This document shows, piece after piece, positions 50,724 to 60,482 of a DNA stretch of 64,000 nucleotides (position 1 is the stretch's first letter; every line of letters begins with the position of its first letter). The stretch is taken from NCBI GenBank assembly GCA_024229515.1, contig JAAESI010000277.1:1-64000 (forward strand), read 5' to 3'. The stretch is from Pseudomonadota bacterium (GTDB taxonomy: Bacteria; Myxococcota_A; UBA796; UBA9615). The position numbers and the translations under genes are program-made. A model generated the notes under the pieces. The model was not told where the DNA came from and made no database searches. It saw only the letters and a program-made list of their open reading frames with translations.

Positions 50724-51569
50724 TCAGCGCGGGGTCCAGGCGCCGTACTCCTCGGTGTCCTGGGCTCCGAGCTCGCCCACCAGGTCCATGAGGTAGTCGG
50801 CGATCTCCTGGTCGGTGCGTCCCTCGACCACGTCGCCCACGCGCAGCCCTTCGCTGAACCACAGCCGGATCTTGTGCTGGTTGTCGCCCCGGTGCCCGCG
50901 CCACGACAGCACGAACACCTCGTGGACGAAGCGGCTGCCCATGCCGATGAGGAAGAACGGCAGCACCCGGGTCTCGGGGTGGCACGCCCGCAGGAGCCGC
51001 CCAATCCCCTTCTTGGCGGGACCAAAGGCGTAGGGGTCGGGGCCCTTCCCGCGCGTCCCCTCGGGGTGGTAGCCGAGCACGGAACCGGCCCGGTTCAGCG
51101 CCCACGCGGCCTGCTCCAGCGACTGCGACGCCAGGTCCCGCCGGCGGTCCTGGAAGACGGGAGGCCACATCGCGCAGCCGCTGATGACGAGGTTGACGAA
51201 GAGCCCCACGGGCGAGGTGTAGAAGAAGCGGCTGCGGACGGGGAAGTAGAGCCGCTGCATGAAGCTGGAGTCGCGGTAGAGCATCCCCGAGGCGACGTAC
51301 ATGTCGAAGAAGCTGCGGTGGTTGGCGACCAGCACGACCCCGTGCTCCCCATCGATGGCGGGCAGGTGCTCGCGCCCGTGGATGAAGATCCGCCGCAGCG
51401 CCGCCGCCCGCACCCAGCGCGCGCTGATGTTGCGCACGAAGAACTGAAGGAACGCCTTCATCGAACGGGACGTGTTGATCGCGTCGCAGGCCCTCACGGA
51501 GATCCGCTCGAACCCGCTCAGACGGTCGCGCGCGAAGGCCGGAAACGCGCCCTCCCCCGGTGGGGTCAC
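50724..51569 (-). CDS. plsC: 1-acyl-glycerol-3-phosphate acyltransferase-like protein
   Basis: The 281-residue protein has the acyltransferase block I VANHRSFFDMY (HxxxxD) and block III GYHPEGTRG, with hydrophobic segments around GLFVNLVISGCAMWPP. PlsC makes phosphatidic acid from lysophosphatidate; related enzymes acylate other lipids. It starts at GTG 51569, overlapping the lgt TGA by four bases (GTGA), so the two are translationally coupled. Confidence 0.83.
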   Translation of the reverse strand: MTPPGEGAFPAFARDRLSGFERISVRACDAINTSRSMKAFLQFFVRNISARWVRAAALRRIFIHGREHLPAIDGEHGVVLVANHRSFFDMYVASGMLYRDSSFMQRLYFPVRSRFFYTSPVGLFVNLVISGCAMWPPVFQDRRRDLASQSLEQAAWALNRAGSVLGYHPEGTRGKGPDPYAFGPAKKGIGRLLRACHPETRVLPFFLIGMGSRFVHEVFVLSWRGHRGDNQHKIRLWFSEGLRVGDVVEGRTDQEIADYLMDLVGELGAQDTEEYGAWTPR

Positions 51570-52378
51570 GGCGTCGGGGCCCGCCTCCCGGGTGCCGCGA
51601 TCGGCCCCCCGGGCTGGTCGATCCCGCGGCTGTGGGCCCGCCACATCATCCACAGCCCGACGGCGGCCACGGGGACCGACAGCAGCTGCGACGTGGAGAG
51701 CGAGTCACCCAGGTGCATGCCGCGCGGATCGTCGCGGACGAACTCCACCAGGGTGCGGGTGCCGGCGTACAACACGAGGAACCAGGCGAGGACCTGGCCG
51801 TTCCACTGGCGGCGGGGGTAGACCCACAAGTGGAGGAACGCGGCGATGCCGAAGCCGCTGGCGGCGAGGGCGAGCTGGGTGGGGACCAGCGCGACCCCGA
51901 GGGGGGCGAAGGCGTCGGGGTGGGTGAAGGTGTTGGCCAACGCCGCCGGCCAGCCGACCTCGGCGGCGGGCTGGCCCCAGCAGCAGCCCGCGAAGAAGCA
52001 GCCGAGCCGTCCGCAGCCGATGCCCACGGCGGTGCCCGAGCCCATCAGGTCGCCCATGCGGAGGATGGAGATCTTCTTGCTGCGGCAGTACGCGACCACC
52101 GTGACGACGGCGCCGAAGTACCCGAAGTAGAAGACCAATCCCTCGCCGAAGGACTGCCCCATGAGCACCGGGATCAGCCCCGAGGCGCCCATCGACACCG
52201 CGAAGATCAGGAGGCTGAGGTTGAACACCTGGTCCGCGTCCGGCGGGACCGAGTCCTTGCGGGCGTTGTGCATCGCGATCGCGATGCCGAGGGCGAACCC
52301 CAGCGCGATCATCGCGCCGTAGGAGTGGTAGGTCAGGTCGCGGCCAAAGAGGCCGATCGTGAAGAGGTCCGGGTGCAC
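51566..52378 (-). CDS. lgt: Prolipoprotein diacylglyceryl transferase
   Basis: The 270-residue inner-membrane enzyme transfers diacylglycerol to the lipobox Cys of prolipoproteins. It has seven hydrophobic segments, the N-terminal FGRDLTYHSYGAMIALGF, the Lgt signature region GRLGCFFAGCCWGQPA, and YAGTRTLVEFVRDD near the end. Many lipoproteins in this window depend on it. It is followed by the acyltransferase gene in the same operon. Confidence 0.93.
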   Translation of the reverse strand: MHPDLFTIGLFGRDLTYHSYGAMIALGFALGIAIAMHNARKDSVPPDADQVFNLSLLIFAVSMGASGLIPVLMGQSFGEGLVFYFGYFGAVVTVVAYCRSKKISILRMGDLMGSGTAVGIGCGRLGCFFAGCCWGQPAAEVGWPAALANTFTHPDAFAPLGVALVPTQLALAASGFGIAAFLHLWVYPRRQWNGQVLAWFLVLYAGTRTLVEFVRDDPRGMHLGDSLSTSQLLSVPVAAVGLWMMWRAHSRGIDQPGGPIAAPGRRAPTP

Positions 52379-52460
52379 CGCCCCCGGGTCTACTCGTCCT
52401 CGATCACGATGTCGAGGTCAGGCCGCTCCTCGTCCGCGGGCACGGCCCCCGCTCCGGCAG

Positions 52461-52466
52461 TAAGGT
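52461..52466 (+). promoter_or_regulatory. -10-like hexamer TAAGGT
   Basis: TAAGGT lies nine bases before the ATG at 52476, with only CCCCCTGTG between them and no purine-rich ribosome site. Confidence 0.35.
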
Positions 52467-52475
52467 CCCCCTGTG

Positions 52476-54875
52476 ATGATCCACCGCTCCCTGTCCGTCC
52501 TCGCCCTGACGCTCGCGCTGAGCGCGCCGTCCGCGGCCCTCGCCAAGAAGCCCAGCCAGGCTCAGATCGAAGCCGCCGTGCGCAACGCCGAAGGCTCGTT
52601 CTCTGACGCGATCGAAGAGGCGGACGCCTCCCTCGCCGCGGCCCGCCGGGACCTCACGTCCCGGGAAGAGGAGCTGGAGGCCGCGAAGTTGGCCCAGGAT
52701 GCGGCGAAGATCCGGGTCACCGTCATCGACGCCGAGATCAAGGCGTTGGACGCCGATCTGGCGGCTGCGGCCGCCACCCACGACACCTCCGCCGGAGAGG
52801 CCGCGGCCGCCGGCAAGGCCCGCGCCACCGCCGTGCGCGCCTGGCGCATCGAACAGCGCCGCGCCGCCGCCCGGGCCGTGCGAGCCGCCCAGCGGGCCGT
52901 CGTCCGCGCCCGCACCGAAGTGAAGCTCGCCGAGCCGGAGCTCCAGCGCGCCAAGCTGGCCGCCTGGGTCGATCTGGGCGCAGGCCCCGAAGTCGACACC
53001 GAGCTGGCTCGCTCCTCCCGCCTCGTCGCCCAGAAGCGACGCGCGCTCGCGCGTGAGGACCGCCGCCTCGCCAAGGCCGAGGAGAAGCTCGCCGACGCCC
53101 TCCGCGCCGCCGACGGCTCCCGCCCCCCCAACGACCCCGGCGTGCTGCTCGCCGAAGCCGAGGCCGTCGCAGCGAAGCTCCGGGTCGAGCTCGAGGACGC
53201 CCGCCTCGCCCTCAAGGACGAGCGCGCCGTCGTCGACCGCCTGGGGGTGCGCCTGGAAGAGGCCCGCGCCACCGCCGACAGCACCACCACCGCCTCCACC
53301 GCATCCGCCGCCGCCATGAGCGCGGTGGAGCGACGCGCCGAGAGCGCCGAAGCCACGGTCGCCGAGCGGGATGCGCTCGTGGCCGAGCTGCGCGCCCAGC
53401 TCGCGGGCGACGACCCCGCCCGGGCCCAGGAGTCGGCCGCGATGGCCGCCGAGATCGAGGCCCTCCGCGCCGAGCGCGACCGCGTCGCCGAAGCCGCCCG
53501 CCTCGCCGAGGACGCCCGCGCCGCGGCCAAGTCCGACGCCGCCGAAGCCGGCTCCCAGGTCACCGCCGCCGAAGCCGCCCTCACCGAAGCCGAGGCCGCC
53601 GCCGACGCCGCGCTGCAGCAGCAGACCGACCGCCACCTCGCCGAGCTCGCCACCCTGGGCGAGACCGCCGACGCCGTGATGGCGGAGCGGGACGCTCTCC
53701 AGGCCCGCATCGAAGCGCTTGAGGCGGGGGACGACGGAGCGTCGGCGCGCCGGCAGCAGATCGACGCCCTTCGCCAGCAGATGGCCGATGCCGACCAGCT
53801 CGCCGCGGACCGGATCGCCGCGCTGGAGCGGGAGCTCGCCGAGAACACGTCCGACCTGGCCCGCGAGCGTACGCGCAGCCGCGCCGCCGACGGCGAGTCC
53901 GATGCCATCGCCGGCCAGCTCGCAGCCATGGAAGCCGAGTCGGCTTCCCGCCAGGCGCGCATCGAAGAACTGGAGGCTGAGGCGGAAGCGCGTGAGGCCC
54001 AGCTGACGGCCGAACTCGACGCGCTCCGCGCCGCCGGCAGCTCCTCGGAGAACGCCGCCGAGGTGGTCTCCCTGGAGGCGGAGATCGAGGGCCTTCGGGG
54101 CACGCTGGTGAGCCTGCGCGGCCAGGCTGACGGGCTCCGCGAGGACGCCTCCGCCCAGAGCGCCCGTGCCGCGGAGTTGGAGAGCAAGCTGACCCGCGCC
54201 CACCTCCGGATCAGCGAGGCCGAGGTCGAAGCCTCGACCGCCCAGGGCGAAGCGGACGCCGCCGTGGAGCGCATCCGCAGCGAGCTCGAGGGGCAGATCG
54301 ACCAGCAGCGCCAACGTGCGGACGGAGCCGAGGCCGCCGTGGCCCAGCGCGAGGCCGACATCGTCTCCCTCGCGGCCCACCTGGAGACCGTGGACGCCGA
54401 GCGCGCCACCCTCCGGGCCGGCATCGACGCGGGCGAGGACCGCGCCGGGGCGCTGGCGGACGAGTACGAGGCCCGCCTCGCCGACCTCCAGGAGGAGCTG
54501 GACGAGGCCTCGGATGCAGACGCCGAGCAGCGCGCCACGACGGAGCTGCAGTTGGATGCGCTCCGCCGCCAGGTGGACGAGGCGGTCGCCGCCCGGGACG
54601 CCGCCGCCGCACGCCTCGAGGTTCAGCAGGCGCGGGTCGCCGAGCTCACCGAGGCCAAGGACACCTCCGCCCAGGAGCGTCGGGAAGGCGTCGCCGCCGC
54701 GCGCGCTGAAGCCTCCGCCGCCCGGGTCGACCGGGACGCGGCCAAGGCGCGGTTGGCGTTGATCGAGGCGCAACTGCGCGAAGCGAAGCGGAAGATCGCC
54801 CGCCTTCAGGGTGAGAACGACAGTTTGTGGGCCCGCGAGGACTCCAAGATCGAGTGGAAGGACGCGGCCGAGTAG
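52476..54875 (+). CDS. Exported giant coiled-coil protein
   Basis: The 799-residue protein has a signal peptide (about 1-23, ending ALAKK). After that almost the whole chain is Ala/Glu/Arg/Asp-rich coiled coil with heptad periodicity, from about 30 to 780. No transmembrane helix, enzyme motif or anchoring tail is seen. Ala-rich composition is partly a GC effect. Exported coiled coils of this length may span or stiffen the periplasm, or bind polymers. It is convergent with the acyl-CoA synthetase gene, with six bases between stops. Confidence 0.72.
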   Translation: MIHRSLSVLALTLALSAPSAALAKKPSQAQIEAAVRNAEGSFSDAIEEADASLAAARRDLTSREEELEAAKLAQDAAKIRVTVIDAEIKALDADLAAAAATHDTSAGEAAAAGKARATAVRAWRIEQRRAAARAVRAAQRAVVRARTEVKLAEPELQRAKLAAWVDLGAGPEVDTELARSSRLVAQKRRALAREDRRLAKAEEKLADALRAADGSRPPNDPGVLLAEAEAVAAKLRVELEDARLALKDERAVVDRLGVRLEEARATADSTTTASTASAAAMSAVERRAESAEATVAERDALVAELRAQLAGDDPARAQESAAMAAEIEALRAERDRVAEAARLAEDARAAAKSDAAEAGSQVTAAEAALTEAEAAADAALQQQTDRHLAELATLGETADAVMAERDALQARIEALEAGDDGASARRQQIDALRQQMADADQLAADRIAALERELAENTSDLARERTRSRAADGESDAIAGQLAAMEAESASRQARIEELEAEAEAREAQLTAELDALRAAGSSSENAAEVVSLEAEIEGLRGTLVSLRGQADGLREDASAQSARAAELESKLTRAHLRISEAEVEASTAQGEADAAVERIRSELEGQIDQQRQRADGAEAAVAQREADIVSLAAHLETVDAERATLRAGIDAGEDRAGALADEYEARLADLQEELDEASDADAEQRATTELQLDALRRQVDEAVAARDAAAARLEVQQARVAELTEAKDTSAQERREGVAAARAEASAARVDRDAAKARLALIEAQLREAKRKIARLQGENDSLWAREDSKIEWKDAAE

Positions 54876-54881
54876 GAGTCC

Positions 54882-56654
54882 CTACTTGCTGACGTAGTCC
54901 TCGCCGTACATCGACTGGATCTGCTCCTCGAAGTGGGCGTACACCTTCGCCCGCTTGACCTTCATCGTCGGGGTCAGCTCGCCGTCATCAATCGACAGCG
55001 CGCGGGGCAGGATGACGAACTTCTTCACCTGCTCGACCCGGGCGTACTTGGCGTTGACGTCGTCGATCCAGGACTGGATGTCGGCTTCCAGGCTCTTGCC
55101 GCCGTCCACCAGCGGAAGCGAGACCGCGTCGGGATCCAGCGAGATCAGCGCCGTCAGGTACTTCTGGCGGTCGCCGAACATCACCGCTTCGCCCACGACG
55201 GGCTGGTTCTTGACGTCCGACTCCCAGTTCTTGGGCGCGACGTTCTTGCCGCCGGCCGTGATGATCAGGTCCTTCTTGCGGCCGGTGATGTGGAGGTACC
55301 CCTCGGCGTCGAACTTGCCCAGGTCGCCCGAGTGCAGCCAGCCGTCGATCAGGGCGGCGTTGGTCGCCGCCTCGTCCTTGTAGTAGCCCAGGAAGACGTT
55401 GGGCCCCTTGACCAGGATCTCCTCGTCCTCGGCGATCTTGACCTCGACCCCCGGCAGCGCCGGACCGACCGAGCCGTAGCGCGTCGCGCCGGGCACGTTG
55501 AAGGACGTCGGGCCGGTGTCCTCGGACTGGCCGTAGACCTCGCGGATGACGATGTCGAGGCCGGCGAAGTAGCTGATGATGTCCGCCGAGATGGGCGCCG
55601 CGCCGGAGACGCAGAACTTGGCCCGGCTCATCCCCACCAGCGGCTTCACCTTGCTGAAGACGAGCTTGTTGGCGACCTTGTACTTGAACCCGAGCATGCC
55701 GCCGGGCTCGCCGCCGCCGTTGGCCACGTCGTTGTACTCGGCGCCGACGCGCTTGGCCCACGCGCCGATCTTCTTCTTCAGACCGGTCGTGGTGGACGCC
55801 TTGGCGGTGATGGCGGCGAAGAACTTCTCCCAGATCCGCGGGACCCCGAAGAAGACCGTCGGCTGTACCTCCACGAGGTTGTCCTTCAGCTGCTCGATGC
55901 TCTGCGCGAAGTAGACCGCGCTGCCCGCCGTGCAGGGCACGTGGAGGCTGAACATCTGCTCGGCGATGTGCGACAGCGGCAGGTAGCTGAGGCTGCAGTC
56001 CCCGGGGCCGACGCTGACCACGTCCAGCGCGATCTGCGCCGTCCACGCCAGATTCTTGTGCGACAGCATCACGCCCTTGGGCGGGCCGGTGGTGCCGGAG
56101 GTGTAGATCAGCGTCGCGAGCTCACCCTCCTTCAGCGCCTCGACGCGGGCATCGAGGGTCGCGTCTTCGGTGTCGGCCGCCTTCGCGATGAACTCCGACC
56201 ACGTCAGCACGTCGTCGCCGTCGCCGTCCTCCTTGGCGGCCCCCTCCATGAGCACGAGCCACTTCAGGTTCGGCAGGTCGGCCTGCATCGTCACGAACTT
56301 GGCGAGCTGGTCGCGGTTCTCGGCCAGCGCCAGGTGCGCATCGGTGTGGCCGGCGATGTAGGAGACCTCCTGGGGCGAGCAGGTGGTGTAGATGCCCGCG
56401 GGCGCGCCGCCGGCCGCCATGGTGGCGAGGTCCAGGATCGTCCACTCGGGTCGATTGAAGCCGAGGATGACGGTCTTCTGACCGGGCTCGAAGCCCAACG
56501 AAATCAGGGCCTTGGCGGCGGTCCGCACCTGTCCCACGTACTGCGCCCAGGTGGTGGGCTCCCAATTGCTGGTCCCTCGCACGTAGTACGCGGGGTTGTT
56601 CGCGCGGGTCTGTCCCTGTGCGAAGAGTCGAGAAACGATCGTGTCAGCCACCAT
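54882..56654 (-). CDS. fadD: Long-chain fatty-acid--CoA ligase
   Basis: The 590-residue AMP-forming enzyme has the P-loop-like YTSGTTGPPKGVMLSH, then SYLPLSHIAEQ, GQSEDTGPTSFN and the hinge LHSGDLGKFDAEGYLHITGRKKD. The C-terminal lysine lies in TPTMKVKRAKV. It activates fatty acids as CoA esters via an adenylate. The size and motif spacing fit the FAA1/FadD15-type long-chain class. GGAGG precedes the ATG at 56654 by five bases. No membrane segment is evident. Confidence 0.93.
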   Translation of the reverse strand: MVADTIVSRLFAQGQTRANNPAYYVRGTSNWEPTTWAQYVGQVRTAAKALISLGFEPGQKTVILGFNRPEWTILDLATMAAGGAPAGIYTTCSPQEVSYIAGHTDAHLALAENRDQLAKFVTMQADLPNLKWLVLMEGAAKEDGDGDDVLTWSEFIAKAADTEDATLDARVEALKEGELATLIYTSGTTGPPKGVMLSHKNLAWTAQIALDVVSVGPGDCSLSYLPLSHIAEQMFSLHVPCTAGSAVYFAQSIEQLKDNLVEVQPTVFFGVPRIWEKFFAAITAKASTTTGLKKKIGAWAKRVGAEYNDVANGGGEPGGMLGFKYKVANKLVFSKVKPLVGMSRAKFCVSGAAPISADIISYFAGLDIVIREVYGQSEDTGPTSFNVPGATRYGSVGPALPGVEVKIAEDEEILVKGPNVFLGYYKDEAATNAALIDGWLHSGDLGKFDAEGYLHITGRKKDLIITAGGKNVAPKNWESDVKNQPVVGEAVMFGDRQKYLTALISLDPDAVSLPLVDGGKSLEADIQSWIDDVNAKYARVEQVKKFVILPRALSIDDGELTPTMKVKRAKVYAHFEEQIQSMYGEDYVSK

Positions 56655-56712
56655 AGGTCCTCCAAGGTAGCGGAGCATACCGGAGTCAGTCCGCGTGATA
56701 GAAAGCCGAGCG

Positions 56713-59103
56713 ATGCGCGGCTTCTCGTTCCTTCTGATCGCGGCCCTCGCCGGCTGCATCGCCCACGCTCCGGAGTCGGTCTCCGGCCCGGAGACGGTGG
56801 TGGTGACGGGGACGGTTCCGGAGTGGCCCGTCAACGTGGTCGAGGACGCCTGGGGCATCCCTCACATCCGCGCCCGCTCGATGTACGACGCCGCCTTCGC
56901 GCTGGGGGTGCTGCACGCCGAGGAGCGGCTGTGGCAGCTGGAGCTGAACCGACGGGTGGGGTCGGGCACGCTCTCGGAAATCCTGGGCAAGCGCACGCTG
57001 CGGACCGACCGCTTCCTCCGCACGGTCGGCTTCCGACGCGCCGCCGAAGCCGCCTACATCGTCCTCGGGGATCACGAGAAGCGCGTCCTGGACGCGTACG
57101 CCGCCGGAATCAACCAGACCGTCGCATCGCTGGAGGAGCTGCCCCCGGAGTTCAAGCTCCTGCGGTTCCAGCCGGAGCCGTGGGTGCCGGTCGACAGCCT
57201 CGTGGTGACCAAGTCGATGGCCTGGCTGCTGTCGGGGAGCGCGTCGGACGACGCTCTGTACTGGCGGGCGATCCAGGAGCTCGGGGAGGAGCAGGCGGGG
57301 TGGATCGTTCCGGAGTACCCGGACGATGCGCCGGTGATTCTGCCGGGGGATCAGATGCACGACCTGCGGGGGCTGGCGCCGGAGTTGCAGGGCATCCCGC
57401 ACGAGTTCGGCGAGGCCGCCCCGCCGCGTCCCCCGAGCCCGACCCATGGCCTGGACGCGTGGCTGGGCAAGGGTGACGACGTCGGCTCCAACGCCTGGGT
57501 CGTCCATGGCTCCCGCACCGACACGGGCGCCCCGATCCTCGCCAACGACCCCCACCTGGGCGTGTCGGTCCCTGCCATCTGGTACCTCGCCGAGGTCGAC
57601 GCCCCCGACCTGCACGTCATCGGGCCGACGCTCATCGGGCTGCCCGGCTTCCCCATCGGCCACAACGACCACATCGCGTGGGGGCTGACCAACGTCGGCG
57701 CCGACGTCATGGACCTGTACCGCGAGCAGCCGGACCCCTCCGATCCGAGCCGCGTGAAGCGGCCCGACGGCTGGGAGACGCTGACCGAGGTGGTCGAGAC
57801 CATCGTCGTGAAGGGGCGCCCCCGGCCGGTCGAGCTGACGGTCCGGATCGGCAGCAACGGGCCCCTGGTGACCGAGTTCTACGAAGGCGACTTCGACCCC
57901 GCGGAGGAGGTCGCCATGCGCTGGACGGCGCTGGACGACGGCGACCAGACGGTCACGGCGTTCTTCGGCGTGATGACCGCCCGCAACTGGGACGAGTTCC
58001 GCGCCGCGCTGGAGCCGTACGTCGCCCCCAGCCAGAACTTCGTCTACGCCGACCGGGAGGGCCACATCGGCTGGCAGGTGCCGGGGAACATCCCCCTCCG
58101 CCACCCCAGCTTCGATGGACAGCGCGCCGGTCGCGGCTGGGTCGCGGAGGATGCGTGGCAGGGCTGGGTCCCCTACGACGAGCTCCCGCGCGCGTACGAC
58201 CCCCTCCAGGGCTGGATCGTCACGGCCAACAACAAGCCCATCCCCGACGACTACAAGCACGACCTCGGCCGCGCCTTCACCGCCCCCCACCGGGCGATCC
58301 GCATCATCGACCTGATCGAGCAGGGCGACGGCCGCGACGTGGCGGGGCACCGCTCGATCCAGATGGACGTGATCTCCCCCCAGGCCGCCGAGCTGGTCCC
58401 CGCGATCCTGGGGGCGCGCCCCGCGAGCCTGCTGGAGTCCCACGCCCAGGACCTCGTGCGCGATTGGGACGGCTCCCACGACGTCGACAGCGGGGGCGCG
58501 GCGGTGTTCAACGCCTGGATGTTCGAGGCCGCGGACGCGGTCGTGGACGCAGCCGCCGACGGTGCCCTCGAGGGGCGCATCTACGGCATGAACCCCCTGT
58601 TCATCCGCCAGCTCTTCGACGGCACCGCCGCACCGCTGTGCGTCACCCGGACGACCGCCGACTGCGACGCCCTCGCCGAGCAGTCGCTGACGCGGGCGGT
58701 CAAGCGGCTCAAGAAGGAGCTCGGCGGCGACGCAACGAAGTGGCGGTGGGGCGATCTGCACCGGATTCGCTACCACCACCCGCTGGCCTTCCTCCCGTCG
58801 CTGAAGAAGAGGCTCGACACCGAGCTGCCGAGCCCCGGCGGGCCGGCCACCGTGAACGTCGGCCCCTACCCGATGGCCTCCCCGTTCATCCAGACCTGGC
58901 ACGCCTCCTACCGCCAGGTGATCGACCTGAGCGACTGGTCCAAGAGCTTCTGGATGGGGAGCCTGGGGCAGTCGGGGGTGCCCTACCGCGAGCACTACCG
59001 CGACATGGCCGAGCCGTACGTGGAGGGCACGATGCTGCCCATGCTGTTCGGCTGTGAGGACGTCGACCGGCACGCCGTCCGGACCCGCCAGATCCGGCGG
59101 TAA
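56713..59103 (+). CDS. Penicillin acylase family lipoprotein
   Basis: The 796-residue precursor has lipobox ALAGC (Cys15) and an N-terminal alpha chain (WGIPHIRARSMYDAAFALG, AEERLWQLELNRR). The autocleavage site is GSNAWVV at Ser259, which becomes the N-terminal nucleophile of the beta chain. PILANDPHLGV and GLTNVGADVMD are typical of Ntn-hydrolases that cleave amide side chains: beta-lactams, N-acyl homoserine lactones or lipopeptides. The true substrate is unknown; quorum quenching is a common role. The ATG at 56713 is preferred to GTG 56695 because it begins the lipoprotein signal. Confidence 0.92.
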   Translation: MRGFSFLLIAALAGCIAHAPESVSGPETVVVTGTVPEWPVNVVEDAWGIPHIRARSMYDAAFALGVLHAEERLWQLELNRRVGSGTLSEILGKRTLRTDRFLRTVGFRRAAEAAYIVLGDHEKRVLDAYAAGINQTVASLEELPPEFKLLRFQPEPWVPVDSLVVTKSMAWLLSGSASDDALYWRAIQELGEEQAGWIVPEYPDDAPVILPGDQMHDLRGLAPELQGIPHEFGEAAPPRPPSPTHGLDAWLGKGDDVGSNAWVVHGSRTDTGAPILANDPHLGVSVPAIWYLAEVDAPDLHVIGPTLIGLPGFPIGHNDHIAWGLTNVGADVMDLYREQPDPSDPSRVKRPDGWETLTEVVETIVVKGRPRPVELTVRIGSNGPLVTEFYEGDFDPAEEVAMRWTALDDGDQTVTAFFGVMTARNWDEFRAALEPYVAPSQNFVYADREGHIGWQVPGNIPLRHPSFDGQRAGRGWVAEDAWQGWVPYDELPRAYDPLQGWIVTANNKPIPDDYKHDLGRAFTAPHRAIRIIDLIEQGDGRDVAGHRSIQMDVISPQAAELVPAILGARPASLLESHAQDLVRDWDGSHDVDSGGAAVFNAWMFEAADAVVDAAADGALEGRIYGMNPLFIRQLFDGTAAPLCVTRTTADCDALAEQSLTRAVKRLKKELGGDATKWRWGDLHRIRYHHPLAFLPSLKKRLDTELPSPGGPATVNVGPYPMASPFIQTWHASYRQVIDLSDWSKSFWMGSLGQSGVPYREHYRDMAEPYVEGTMLPMLFGCEDVDRHAVRTRQIRR

Positions 59104-59161
59104 CGATCCCTACCCGCGGGTAGACAGCTGTTGTAGGGTGCGCGCCATCAGGAGATCCCAC

Positions 59162-59782
59162 ATGCTCGCTCGACTGCTCTGCCTGCTGTCTCTCGTCGCC
59201 CTCGTGGCGGCCTGCACTCCTCCCCGCGGAGGCGGTGGCAGCGGTGGTGGTGACGACGACGACGCCGTCTCCAACGACGACGACTCCGAGGACCTGTACG
59301 GCCCGGAGAACAGCTGGTGGCACGCCAACGCCTCGGACGTGCCGGGCGATCTGGCGGGCACCGGCTTCCGCGCCGGCGACATCGCCACCAACTTCACGAT
59401 CACCGACCAGTACGGCGACGAGGTGGAGCTGTACCAGTTCTACGGCAAGATCATCGTGCTGGACGTCTTCGCCCAGTGGTGCGGCCCCTGCCAGGCCAAC
59501 GCCCCCCACGGCGAGGAGCTCTGGGAGGCCGGCGACGGCGACGTCATCATGCTCGCGGCCATGCAGGAGAACACCGGCGCCTCGCCCCCTTCGACCAGCG
59601 ACGTCGTCACCTGGGGTGAGACCTTCGACCTGACCCACCCGATCGTGGCCGACGCCGACCAGGACAACCTCCCCTACATCGTCACCGGGTTCCCGACGTA
59701 CGTCGTGATCGACCGGACGATGGAGATCGTGAACGACGACCTGTGGCCCTTCGACCAGGACTACGTCCTCAACTTGCTCTAG
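59162..59782 (+). CDS. TlpA/thioredoxin-like lipoprotein
   Basis: The 206-residue protein has lipobox LVAAC (Cys18), a Gly-rich and DDDD-rich linker, and a thioredoxin-like domain from about 65. The redox motif WCGPC (Cys107, Cys110) and GFPTYVVID with the cis-Pro are present. It acts as a periplasmic thiol oxidoreductase or reductase. AGGAGA lies eight bases before the ATG. The gene overlaps the DsbD-like gene by 40 bases and shares a cluster with an AhpC/TSA protein. Confidence 0.87.
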   Translation: MLARLLCLLSLVALVAACTPPRGGGGSGGGDDDDAVSNDDDSEDLYGPENSWWHANASDVPGDLAGTGFRAGDIATNFTITDQYGDEVELYQFYGKIIVLDVFAQWCGPCQANAPHGEELWEAGDGDVIMLAAMQENTGASPPSTSDVVTWGETFDLTHPIVADADQDNLPYIVTGFPTYVVIDRTMEIVNDDLWPFDQDYVLNLL

Positions 59783-60480
59783 CGGCCCTCGCCGCCCTGG
59801 TGGCGGCAACGGCGCTGGCTTCCGATGACGAGGGTCCCCCGGACCCACGCGTGGATGTGCGCCTCGTGCACGACGCCCCCCACAGCGCCCTCGCCCTCGT
59901 GTTCGACATCGAACCCGGCTGGCACATCTACTGGAGCAACCCCGGCGACACCGGGATGGCGACCACCGCGCCCCTGATGCCCGCCTTCGACGTCGCGCAG
60001 TTCCCCGGTCCTGAGCGGTTCGTCGATCCCGTGACCGAGTTCGTCACCTACGGCTACTCCAAGCGCGCCGCGCTCTTCTTCGGGCTCCCGTCCACGGGCG
60101 TCGAGGGGCAGGAGTTCACCGCCGAAGCGAAGTGGCTCGCCTGCAAGGAGCGGTGCGTCTTCCAGACCGCGACCGTGACCCTGTCCGGCTCGGCCGCCGC
60201 GGGCGAGCTCGATGCGCTCCGGGCCCGCCTTCCCCGCACCGTCAGCCCGGCCCTCAGCTCCGAGGGGAACACCGCCGCGGCAGCCCTGGCGGGGGGCCCC
60301 TTCGAGCTCTATCCGTCCCCCGAGTTGGAGGCGCGACTGGTCGCGTTCCGTTCCACCGACGCCGGCGTGGAGTCCGATCTGAAGCCCGGCGACGCGGGCG
60401 ACGCGGCCGCCGTGCTCAAGCGATCGGACGGCCGCTTCGTCCGGTTCAACCTCCCCCTCCCTGCCCCTCCCGAGGAGTGA
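59743..60480 (+). CDS. DsbD/ScsB N-terminal-domain-like secreted protein
   Basis: The 245-residue protein has a signal peptide (cleavage about residue 25, ATALASDDE) and a beta-rich domain with GWHIYWSNPGDTGMATT and WLACKERCVFQ. These match the periplasmic alpha domain of DsbD/ScsB-type reductases, including the two Cys that exchange disulfides. The membrane and thioredoxin domains of DsbD are absent. It lies between two thiol proteins, so it likely passes electrons to them. GTG at 59743 is inside the previous gene. It ends two bases before the next ATG. Confidence 0.78.
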   Translation: MALRPGLRPQLALAALAALVAATALASDDEGPPDPRVDVRLVHDAPHSALALVFDIEPGWHIYWSNPGDTGMATTAPLMPAFDVAQFPGPERFVDPVTEFVTYGYSKRAALFFGLPSTGVEGQEFTAEAKWLACKERCVFQTATVTLSGSAAAGELDALRARLPRTVSPALSSEGNTAAAALAGGPFELYPSPELEARLVAFRSTDAGVESDLKPGDAGDAAAVLKRSDGRFVRFNLPLPAPPEE

Positions 60481-60482
60481 CC

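Noticed and set aside
52390-52450. Short minus-strand acidic frame ending EERPDLDIVIEDE
   Set aside because: Only about 17 codons from a possible GTG, no ribosome site, and no room for a folded protein before the divergent gene; it may be a remnant.
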